Shown piece by piece: positions 5,961-10,876 of a stretch of 23,463 nucleotides of DNA; the stretch's first letter is position 1, and each line of letters starts with the position of its first letter. The notes below the pieces were generated by a model. That model saw only the letters and a list, made by a program, of their open reading frames with translations. It was not told where the DNA came from and ran no database searches. The stretch lies in IMG/VR virus record IMGVR_UViG_3300027973_000223, positions 1-23,463 of that record. One strand, 5' to 3'. The position numbers were made by a program, and so were the translations under genes. The DNA is from a virus.

Positions 5961-6502
5961 TATTTTTGGTTTTGGTTAATACTTCTTAATGCCTTATCAT
6001 ATTGCTCATTTGTAGTTATAGCACTAATCTTAATAGCTACTTTTTGTTTCATAACTTCATCCCAAGTAGTTGTTTCAAGTTTAGCAATTAACTCCATTCT
6101 TTTAACTTCACCAACTTCATCTTTATGTTCATTTGTAGAATCGCTATCTTTTGTATCATCTATGGCAAATAAACCATTTAATGCATATTTACGAGCATAA
6201 CTGCTAGATGAACCCGAAATTTGACTTGCATCCATTCCCTTTTTTGATTCTTCTTCTCTTGCCCAACCTGATACACTTATACTGTTTTCTGTACCATCTA
6301 ATAAAGTTGCAGTAGCTTTAAAATAAATCCTATCACCTACTTGTACTACTTCATCACTTATTACTAATGCAGTTCCGTACTTGTTTAAAATAGGTTTTAC
6401 TGCCTCAATAATGTCTTCTGCATTTCGGTATTTGTATTTACCAAATGCGTTAAATTGTCCTTTGGGTGCTTTTAATTCAGCTTGAATTTTTACTAAGTTC
6501 AT
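5960..6502 (-). CDS. ERF-family single-strand annealing protein
   Basis: The 180-residue protein shows the ERF core: the N-terminal helix is followed by FGKYKYRNAEDIIEAVKPIL (20-39), VISDEVVQVGDRIYFKATAT, then the hallmark GMDASQISGSSSSYARKYAL (89-108) and LFAIDDTKDSD (111-121). ERF proteins form rings on single-stranded DNA and anneal complementary strands, giving RecA-independent recombination. They are used for genome circularisation or concatemer formation. Length is normal for the family. The C-terminal about 60 residues are a charged linker and helix. It is the third gene of the leftward early operon, with the VRR-NUC nuclease further along; no accompanying exonuclease was found adjacent. 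Confidence 0.88.
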   Translation of the reverse strand: MNLVKIQAELKAPKGQFNAFGKYKYRNAEDIIEAVKPILNKYGTALVISDEVVQVGDRIYFKATATLLDGTENSISVSGWAREEESKKGMDASQISGSSSSYARKYALNGLFAIDDTKDSDSTNEHKDEVGEVKRMELIAKLETTTWDEVMKQKVAIKISAITTNEQYDKALRSINQNQK

Positions 6503-6520
6503 AGTGTTTGTTTTTGTTTT

Positions 6521-6760
6521 TTAAAAATTATAGTTTTCAAATTCTTCACACCAAGTATCCATTGGTATAAATGGTATTGGTTTTAAATTTTGTTTAGGTT
6601 GTTCTAATAATTCAGGGCAATGTTTTAACTTGTATTCTTTTAAATCTTCCCAAGACTTTTGCATATTATTATAATGCCTGTCTCTGCTAAATTCATTACT
6701 CTTATCAAAATACCATTTATGAGTATTGTATTCTAGTTGTAGTTTTTCTAATTGTGTCAT
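6521..6760 (-). CDS. Hypothetical protein (79 aa)
   Basis: This protein is unrecognised. The frame is open from 6823, but I choose the internal ATG at 6760: it follows the stop of the upstream gene by one base, while earlier starts would overlap that gene by over 50 bases. The product begins MTQLEKLQLEYNTHKWYF, is helical and aromatic-rich, and ends with a proline-rich tail (KQNLKPIPFIPMDTWCEEF). The helix pair with W/Y residues may be a small binding domain. As the second gene of the early operon, immediately before the ERF gene, it may be an early host-takeover or recombination accessory protein. Confidence 0.6.
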   Translation of the reverse strand: MTQLEKLQLEYNTHKWYFDKSNEFSRDRHYNNMQKSWEDLKEYKLKHCPELLEQPKQNLKPIPFIPMDTWCEEFENYNF

Positions 6761-6761
6761 A

Positions 6762-6977
6762 TTAATTAAAGTTTGCCCAAGCATCTTTTGGTAAATGATT
6801 AAATACTGATAAGTAATATCCACTTAAATGAACGAATGTACCATATCTCATATCACTTACATAATATTGACTTTCTAATTCATCTTTTAATTCTTTTGCA
6901 AGAGATGGATATTGTTCAGCAGATTCTTCAATTGCCTTTAAGATTTCAGGCTTTAATTGCTCTAGTAGGTTTTTCAT
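6762..6977 (-). CDS. Hypothetical protein, first gene of the leftward early operon (71 aa)
   Basis: This protein is not recognised. The first half is an amphipathic helix pair rich in Glu and Leu (LLEQLKPEILKAIEESAEQY, then PSLAKELKDELES); the second half is aromatic (YYVSDMRYGTFVHLSGYYLS). It lies directly behind a TATATTTG box (6997-7004) and the 284-base control region, so it should be the first protein made from this promoter. First early genes of phages often target host functions, but there is no motif to assign one here. Confidence 0.65.
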   Translation of the reverse strand: MKNLLEQLKPEILKAIEESAEQYPSLAKELKDELESQYYVSDMRYGTFVHLSGYYLSVFNHLPKDAWANFN

Positions 6978-6996
6978 ATTTTTTAGTTTGTTTATA

Positions 6997-7004
6997 CAAA
7001 TATA
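6997..7004 (-). promoter_or_regulatory. Candidate early promoter (-7 element TATATTTG), leftward
   Basis: TATATTTG on the minus strand fits TAnnTTTG, the Bacteroidota -7 element. It lies about 20 bases before the ATG at 6977, giving a short leader. I do not see a clear -33 TTTG at 19-21 bases upstream, so activation by a regulator is possible. It sits on the flank of the operator-like array and faces the early operon. Confidence 0.5.
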
Positions 7005-7061
7005 GGGGATATAAACATACTATCCTAATAATATATACTGAATTTCCAACAATTATTATGA

Positions 7062-7180
7062 ACGGTAAATGGGAATGATGGACGGTATTTGTTCAATATT
7101 TTGTCCGATATTTTGTCCGAACAAAAAACAGGACATACTAATATTTTTAGTATTTACCGTTTATCCTTAAATATTACCGT
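7062..7180. promoter_or_regulatory. Symmetrical array of four ACGGTAWWW boxes around TTTTGTCCGA repeats
   Basis: In the gene-free stretch 6978-7261, plus-strand boxes ACGGTAAAT (7062-7070) and ACGGTATTT (7082-7090) are 20 bp apart. Minus-strand boxes ACGGTAAAT (7152-7160) and ACGGTAATA (7172-7180) are also exactly 20 bp apart. The two pairs mirror each other about position 7121. AACGGTAAAT at 7061-7070 has its exact reverse complement at 7152-7161. At the centre is a 12-bp tandem repeat ATATTTTGTCCG (7096-7107, 7108-7119) and a TTTTGT-CCGA-ACAAAA dyad (7111-7126); GGACA at 7131-7135 inverts the TGTCC core. The 20-bp phasing places paired boxes on one DNA face. This suggests a cooperative operator controlling both divergent promoters, or a replication origin with iterons. 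Confidence 0.7.
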
Positions 7181-7192
7181 TTGTGTAATAAA

Positions 7193-7232
7193 TTTGGATA
7201 TGTTGTTTATAAGTTGTATATTGTATTATAAT
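7193..7232 (+). promoter_or_regulatory. Candidate promoter for the rightward gene
   Basis: TTTG (7193-7196) followed after 20 bases by TATATTG (7217-7223) is close to the Bacteroidota layout TTTG-N19-21-TAnnTTTG. A sigma70-type alternative overlaps it: TTGTTT (7203-7208), an 18-base spacer, and TATAAT (7227-7232). Either would give a leader of roughly 25-35 bases before the ATG at 7262. It lies just outside the last ACGGTAWWW box. Confidence 0.4.
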
Positions 7233-7261
7233 TAGTTCTTTCACATAAACCAAATCAATCT

Positions 7262-7717
7262 ATGAAAACAATCATTAGAAAATCTGTGCGTAATGAGATT
7301 ACAAAAGCAATTCCTGAACTATTAGATAGTTCGCTTTGTTGGATGAAATCAAAATACGCAAATGTAAATTTTGAGAATATAGAATATATATTTTCAAATA
7401 GTTTTAATCGTTCAAGGTATTTTAGAAATGCTAATAATGTTAAATATCAAACACCTACTATTTGTATTCACACAACGAAAGTAATAGGGGTATATGATAT
7501 TAAAACATTAAAGATTAAAAAAAGATTTATTATTGGTGATACTAAAACACAAATAATGTGTGCTTTAATTCACGAATTAACTCATCATATGCAATATGAG
7601 TTAGGATTAGCAAAAGGTGAATTAGAAACAACTAGGAATGAATTAGATTATCTTAAACAATATCATCCTAGTTATTATAACAAAATGATGGGCATTAAAA
7701 CACCACCACTAATTTAA
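7262..7717 (+). CDS. HExxH zinc metallopeptidase-like protein (151 aa), only rightward gene
   Basis: The 151-residue protein has ALIHELTHHMQYE at about 101-113, a full HExxH zinc motif (H104, E105, H108). An acidic stretch follows (GELETTRNELDYL, about 119-131) that could give the third ligand Glu. The N-terminal 60 residues are basic and helical with R/N-rich patches; the middle has beta strands (TPTICIHTTKVIGVYDI). It resembles SprT-like or ImmA/IrrE-like minigluzincins rather than secreted proteases; no signal peptide is seen. It is alone on the plus strand, driven from the control region and ended by a terminator that overlaps its stop codon. Its position opposite the early operon is where a phage lysogeny or immunity regulator usually sits, so cleavage of a repressor is a hypothesis. 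Confidence 0.7.
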   Translation: MKTIIRKSVRNEITKAIPELLDSSLCWMKSKYANVNFENIEYIFSNSFNRSRYFRNANNVKYQTPTICIHTTKVIGVYDIKTLKIKKRFIIGDTKTQIMCALIHELTHHMQYELGLAKGELETTRNELDYLKQYHPSYYNKMMGIKTPPLI

Positions 7718-7724
7718 GTGGTGG
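7703..7724. terminator. Bidirectional intrinsic terminator between convergent genes
   Basis: CCACCACT (7703-7710), loop AATTTA, AGTGGTGG (7717-7724) is a perfect 8-bp stem. It is followed on the plus strand by TTTTATTTT (7725-7733) and preceded by AAAA, giving a T-run on the minus strand too. The stop codon of the rightward gene lies at the loop, and the leftward gene ends at 7727. Confidence 0.88.
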
Positions 7725-7726
7725 TT

Positions 7727-7996
7727 TTATTTTGTACCATCCTGAAGGGGTAAATGTTTGCTATTGTCTACCTGTCTGTAGCCTAAAGCCCATAGCATTT
7801 TAGTCATTGTAATACTCTTTTCAACTATTTGTTCTTCTGTATCTTCAGGATTTGTCAAATGATATAACTCATGGATTAAAATTTCCATTTTCTTTCTACC
7901 CTTTAGTCTAGGGTCAATATATATAATACCATCACTTTCGGCAATGCCGTGTGCTTGTTCTCTGCCTAATTTTTTATATATAATTTTAATCTTCAT
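7727..7996 (-). CDS. Mini HExxH metallopeptidase-like protein (89 aa)
   Basis: The 89-residue protein has a compact fold: beta strands (MKIKIIYKKL, GIIYIDPRLKG) lead into the active helix MEILIHELYHLTNPED. The HExxH motif is H42-E43-x-x-H46, with E55 or E59 (EEQIVEKS) as possible third ligand. This is the minigluzincin layout known from small SprT-like, ImmA-like and toxin-antitoxin-linked proteins. It is the last gene of the leftward late transcript and ends at the bidirectional terminator. It converges with the unrelated-looking 151-residue HExxH gene. It overlaps the upstream hypothetical by 11 bases. Catalytic activity is likely, but its target cannot be read. Confidence 0.75.
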   Translation of the reverse strand: MKIKIIYKKLGREQAHGIAESDGIIYIDPRLKGRKKMEILIHELYHLTNPEDTEEQIVEKSITMTKMLWALGYRQVDNSKHLPLQDGTK

Positions 7997-8177
7997 CTTT
8001 CATTAAAGCTAAATCAGGTCTGTCTATTTCTTTAAATATTAATACTTCGCCACCTCTTATCTTTCCTAGTGTTAATTTAATTTCACTTTCTAATTGGTGT
8101 ACTTCTTGTAGTTTATTTACCAACCATTGTTCTTGTTGTAGTGTTGTCAATTTTGCAAAGTTTTTAGGGTATCTCAT
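7986..8177 (-). CDS. Hypothetical protein (63 aa)
   Basis: This protein is unrecognised. I use the ATG at 8177, one base after the upstream stop (8179), instead of the ATG at 8210, which would overlap that gene by 32 bases. The product starts MRYPKNFAKLTTLQQEQWLV, continues with a helix (NKLQEVHQLESEIKLTLGKI), and ends in a charged strand (EVLIFKEIDRPDLALM). It may be a short coiled-coil partner of the adjacent HExxH protein, with which it overlaps by 11 bases; this is inference from position. Confidence 0.6.
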   Translation of the reverse strand: MRYPKNFAKLTTLQQEQWLVNKLQEVHQLESEIKLTLGKIRGGEVLIFKEIDRPDLALMKDED

Positions 8178-8178
8178 T

Positions 8179-8376
8179 TTAATATACTTTATTGTTTTGT
8201 ATTGATTCAAGTTTCTTTAAGTACAATATGGCATCCATTAATTCTTCTTTTAAATGTGTTATCCATTGTGAAGTAGATAAATCTTCTCTATCCATACTTG
8301 TTCCATATGTTTCTAATCCTTTTGCTTCCCTGTTTCGCATATCGTTTATAACCTCTGCTAATATTTTGCTATCCAT
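8179..8376 (-). CDS. Small helical protein with MazG-like EExxDA motif (65 aa)
   Basis: The 65-residue protein ends with WITHLKEELMDAILYLKKLE, resembling the second metal-binding helix (E-E-x-x-D-A) of all-alpha MazG/dUTPase NTP pyrophosphohydrolases. The N-terminal part is RNREAKGLETYGTSMDREDL. Comparable small phage proteins with a K-x-x-YG...W-x-x-H-x-x-E-E-x-x-D-A-x-x-Y-L-x-K pattern are common. They may hydrolyse or sense nucleotides as oligomers. The first metal helix is weak, so activity is uncertain. It starts in TAATG overlap with the exonuclease gene stop (8376-8378). Confidence 0.6.
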   Translation of the reverse strand: MDSKILAEVINDMRNREAKGLETYGTSMDREDLSTSQWITHLKEELMDAILYLKKLESIQNNKVY

Positions 8377-9110
8377 TATTTATCAGTTTTAGAATGTAGT
8401 TTACCACAATTTTTACATTTCATTTGAATCTTAACTAACCCTGAAGCCATAACTCTTCTATTGTTTTTTATAATTTCATCACTTCCACATTCAGGACAAC
8501 TACCTCTATCACCACCAAAGATAACTCCATAATGGGTCTTTGCAGGTATATGGTTATTTAATGCCTTATGTACTTTCTCTAATAGAACTACATCCTGAAT
8601 GCAATAGTCAATCATTATGTTCATAGACTTAGTACAATTCTTTAGCATTATGTCTTTCCATAAATCAAAGTTAGTATGATTTTTTTGTCCTAAACCTAAA
8701 AACTTTCCAATATAATCAAGCCTGTTTGAATTGAACCTAAATTTAGAACGTGCTATTTTTAAAGTATCTATTGTATTATATGTTGGAAACATATCTATTT
8801 TATGCAGTAAACATCTTGTGCGAATCCAAGATAGGTCAAACTTATCGCCATTGTGTCCAACCAATTCATCAGCTTCATTTGCTACACTTATAAACTCTTG
8901 TAGTAACTTTTTATCACATTGGTTTTTATCCCATTGCAGATAATAGACATCTTTGTCATCTTCCCATTTATAACAGATACAAATAATTGCACGTTCTTTA
9001 ATTATGTTCTCTGTTCCAATTTGTAATTTAAACCCTGACTGCCAAAATAAACCCACGTTTGCTGATACTTCAATATCAAAGTATAGCCTTTTGCGTTTTG
9101 TTTTTAACAT
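8376..9110 (-). CDS. DnaQ-like 3'-5' exonuclease (RNase H fold) with C-terminal zinc ribbon
   Basis: The three exonuclease motifs are in order: Exo I DIEV (D12, E14), Exo II GHNGDKFD (N87 to D92), and Exo III YCIQDV (Y169, D173). These give the metal-binding acids of DEDDy-type exonucleases. About residues 1-195 form the RNase H-like domain. Residues 205-235 add CPECG ... CKNCG, a classical four-cysteine zinc ribbon that probably binds DNA. No polymerase domain is present in the gene or elsewhere in the window. Likely jobs are trimming recombination ends for the ERF protein or DNA proofreading and repair. The gene sits between lysis and accessory genes in the late transcript, joined to both by TAATG overlaps. 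The resemblance to the PolB exonuclease domain is generic. Confidence 0.82.
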   Translation of the reverse strand: MLKTKRKRLYFDIEVSANVGLFWQSGFKLQIGTENIIKERAIICICYKWEDDKDVYYLQWDKNQCDKKLLQEFISVANEADELVGHNGDKFDLSWIRTRCLLHKIDMFPTYNTIDTLKIARSKFRFNSNRLDYIGKFLGLGQKNHTNFDLWKDIMLKNCTKSMNIMIDYCIQDVVLLEKVHKALNNHIPAKTHYGVIFGGDRGSCPECGSDEIIKNNRRVMASGLVKIQMKCKNCGKLHSKTDK

Positions 9111-9577
9111 TATATTTGTTTGTAGTTAGTAATTCCATTAGTTTTAGTTGCTTTTAAAATTTGTCTTCTATGTCTATCTGAATAAGAAACGTGAACCCAC
9201 GCAGGATTCAAAGGATTACCAAACTCCCATATCAATTGGTCAAATGGTAGCTTGTCTTTTATAAAGTTAAATATGTCTGCATTGATTACATCATAGGTAG
9301 TGCCATCCATATCAATATCAATAGCCTGACCTAAGCAATGTTGTGATACATTAGTGCCACTAACACCCCCAATTTTGGCATTTAATTCCTTAGACCTATA
9401 TCCACTAGATATTAAAATAGGGCATCTAAAATTGGCTCTAATAGGCTCAAATATATGTTCTGCTAATAGTTTAAGATTAGCTATGTGTTCAGGTGGTGGC
9501 ATATTTGTAATGCCACTACGTTTAGCTGATTCACTACGAGTTAACTCTGCTAAAGATAAGTGTTCAGAAATGACCAT
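9110..9577 (-). CDS. Peptidase M15-family endolysin (L-alanyl-D-glutamate or D-Ala-D-Ala type)
   Basis: The 155-residue protein covers a complete M15 domain: ISSGYRSKELNAKIGG (56-71), SQHCLGQAIDID (78-89) with zinc ligands H80 and D87, the acid E118 in LIWEFG, and the third ligand H129 in AWVHVSY. The opening SEHLSLAELTRSESAKR resembles the N-terminal helix of M15A phage endopeptidases. It should cut the peptide stem of peptidoglycan to release progeny. There is no signal peptide or cell-wall anchor, so export depends on the holin-like proteins encoded just upstream. It overlaps the spanin-like gene by 28 bases. Confidence 0.88.
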   Translation of the reverse strand: MVISEHLSLAELTRSESAKRSGITNMPPPEHIANLKLLAEHIFEPIRANFRCPILISSGYRSKELNAKIGGVSGTNVSQHCLGQAIDIDMDGTTYDVINADIFNFIKDKLPFDQLIWEFGNPLNPAWVHVSYSDRHRRQILKATKTNGITNYKQI

Positions 9578-10062
9578 ACGAATCTTTTAATTAATATGAA
9601 TCCAATTAAAATACCTAATAAACCCCAAAATCTGCCTTTCCATTTTTTGCTAGTATCTTTACTTTGTTGCAAAGATTCTTTATAATAACGTACAGAATCC
9701 AAAGTTATTGTTAATCTTCTAGTATCTACGATATATCCTGTGCGAATTTGATTAACCTTAACAGTCTTTACGATTGTTTTAGCCTTTTCTTTTATGGTAA
9801 TGTATTGGATGCCGTTAATTGTAATTGTATCTGTTTTGTAGTCAGTAACGGTATCAATAAGTAATGTAGTATCATTCTTTGTAATTATAGTTGTATCGTT
9901 TGCGCAAGGTCTAGTTTTCTCTAATTCTCTAAAAACTCTTTCGCTGCTTTCTATATTATTTAATACTTTGCGTTCTGCCTTCCTGATAGGATTGCAACCA
10001 AATGCAATAACTAAAAATAAACATATTAAATAAATTGCAAATACTTTAGTTTTATTTCCCAT
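9550..10062 (-). CDS. Putative unimolecular spanin: lipoprotein signal plus C-terminal membrane anchor
   Basis: The 170-residue protein starts with a charged N-terminus (MGNKTK) and a hydrophobic stretch (FAIYLICLFLVIAFG) ending in a lipobox-like AFGC, with cysteine 23 as the putative lipid site. Residues about 55-135 are charged beta/coil with repeated TIT/DTTL segments. A C-terminal transmembrane helix (GRFWGLLGILIGFILIKRF, about 143-161) is followed by a short tail. Outer-membrane lipidation at one end and inner-membrane anchoring at the other is the architecture of u-spanins, which fuse the two membranes after endolysis. Position between holin-like and endolysin genes supports it. The lipobox has F at -2, so lipidation is likely but not certain; Rz/Rz1 homology is not visible. 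Confidence 0.65.
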   Translation of the reverse strand: MGNKTKVFAIYLICLFLVIAFGCNPIRKAERKVLNNIESSERVFRELEKTRPCANDTTIITKNDTTLLIDTVTDYKTDTITINGIQYITIKEKAKTIVKTVKVNQIRTGYIVDTRRLTITLDSVRYYKESLQQSKDTSKKWKGRFWGLLGILIGFILIKRFVWSFLNTYL

Positions 10063-10240
10063 ATCTAGTATCGTTTGGATTTAAGTAGTTTATAACAATA
10101 GGCAAAATTGATATAACTCCTGCACTAATGCATTCTTCTAATGTTACTAAATAAATATTTCCTTTAGCAATAATCATAGTAAGGATTGCAGAGACAAACA
10201 CTTTTATCCAACTACCATAAATAGTATTTAAGAATTTCAT
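10052..10240 (-). CDS. Holin-like membrane protein (62 aa)
   Basis: The 62-residue protein has two hydrophobic segments: WIKVFVSAILTMIIA (11-25) and AGVISILPIVINYL (40-53). It ends in the polar NPNDTRYGK tail, a motif (NPxDxRYG) I associate with small holin-type phage proteins. It would insert in the inner membrane and time the exit of the M15 endolysin. It starts in ATGA overlap with the end of the 58-residue membrane gene (10237-10240) and overlaps the spanin by 11 bases. Assignment is by architecture and position. Confidence 0.7.
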   Translation of the reverse strand: MKFLNTIYGSWIKVFVSAILTMIIAKGNIYLVTLEECISAGVISILPIVINYLNPNDTRYGK

Positions 10241-10413
10241 TTGTCATATTTTTTTGTGGCTTTGTAATAATAACGAATGGCAAATATGCCTGAAATAATA
10301 GCAACCAAACCTGCACACAAAGTAACAAAGGGTTGAACTTGTGTTAAAGTTAATGAAGCTGCGGTTAAGCTAACACCTGTACTAACTAAGGCTTGGCTGC
10401 TATCCTGTGTCAT
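10237..10413 (-). CDS. Small one-pass membrane protein in the lysis cassette (58 aa)
   Basis: This is a 58-residue frame in the lysis cassette, sharing ATGA with the holin-like gene. The N-terminal half is polar (MTQDSSQALVSTGVSL), the transmembrane helix is FVTLCAGLVAIISGIFAI (29-46), and the end is a basic tail (RYYYKATKKYDK). A positive C-terminus suggests N-out/C-in topology. It may be a second holin component, antiholin or pinholin. The ATG at 10413 follows the TAG of the next upstream gene by one base, which makes the start secure. Confidence 0.75.
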   Translation of the reverse strand: MTQDSSQALVSTGVSLTAASLTLTQVQPFVTLCAGLVAIISGIFAIRYYYKATKKYDK

Positions 10414-10414
10414 A

Positions 10415-10570
10415 CTAATCTTCTTTTAAATCTACCACCTTAGCCTCTTTAGGCTTTTGGTCTTCTGCTAACTTACCAAAGAAGTTTAACAATGGCAACC
10501 CAAATTCAGTTGGGATTTTGTTGATGTACGCTTGAAGTTCGTTCAAGTCTTTTTCGCTTAATTGTAACAT
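10415..10570 (-). CDS. Hypothetical protein, first gene of the lysis cassette (51 aa)
   Basis: The 51-residue frame begins at ATG 10570, after a TATATTTG box, and ends one base before the next ATG. The sequence is amphipathic (LSEKDLNELQAYINKIPTEF, then GLPLLNFFGKLAED) with a charged tail (QKPKEAKVVDLKED). There is no full membrane helix. As the first gene behind an apparent promoter in the lysis cassette, it could be a regulator of lysis or a virion-associated miniprotein. It is unrecognised. Confidence 0.65.
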   Translation of the reverse strand: MLQLSEKDLNELQAYINKIPTEFGLPLLNFFGKLAEDQKPKEAKVVDLKED

Positions 10571-10586
10571 AAATTTAAATTTGTAA

Positions 10587-10594
10587 CAAATATA
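10587..10594 (-). promoter_or_regulatory. Candidate late promoter (-7 element TATATTTG) for the lysis cassette
   Basis: TATATTTG on the minus strand (TAnnTTTG) lies in the short gap behind gene 10595-10864 and about 17 bases before ATG 10570. It is identical to the box at 6997-7004. A -33 TTTG is not evident. It would allow lysis genes to be expressed separately from the fibre transcript. Confidence 0.45.
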
Positions 10595-10864
10595 CTAATT
10601 TTCTACTATTTCTACATAATCTCCAACAATAGTAACATCTATTTTAGAAGCCACCCAATTATAGGCATAATCGTTTGTTACCCAATCGGCATAGTCTTGA
10701 CCTTCCATAGTCAAATTACCTTGAGAAAATTGACTTTTAGTATCACTTAAAAGTGCATAGTAAAAAGTAGCTGAATCGCTTAGATTGTCATTAATACAAT
10801 AAGCGTTTAAAATTGTTGCCGTTCCTAAGTTTAGTGGGAATACCACAGGAGAAATTTGTTTCAT
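10595..10864 (-). CDS. Hypothetical protein downstream of the main fibre gene (89 aa)
   Basis: The 89-residue protein consists of beta and mixed segments: VVFPLNLGTATILNAYCIND, then SATFYYALLSDTKSQFSQGN, and a C-terminal helix/strand DYADWVTNDYAYNWVASKI ending in VDVTIVGDYVEI-like residues. It lies 12 bases after the fibre gene. Proteins of this length and style are common at the end of fibre operons in Bacteroidota phages. They may be fibre-assembly or baseplate accessory proteins, but I cannot name a family. Confidence 0.6.
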   Translation of the reverse strand: MKQISPVVFPLNLGTATILNAYCINDNLSDSATFYYALLSDTKSQFSQGNLTMEGQDYADWVTNDYAYNWVASKIDVTIVGDYVEIVEN

Positions 10865-10876
10865 TTTATTTTATTT

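Noticed and set aside
7160-7168. TTATCCTTA as a host DnaA box in the control region.
   Set aside because: Two mismatches to TTATCCACA and a single copy; too weak to call.
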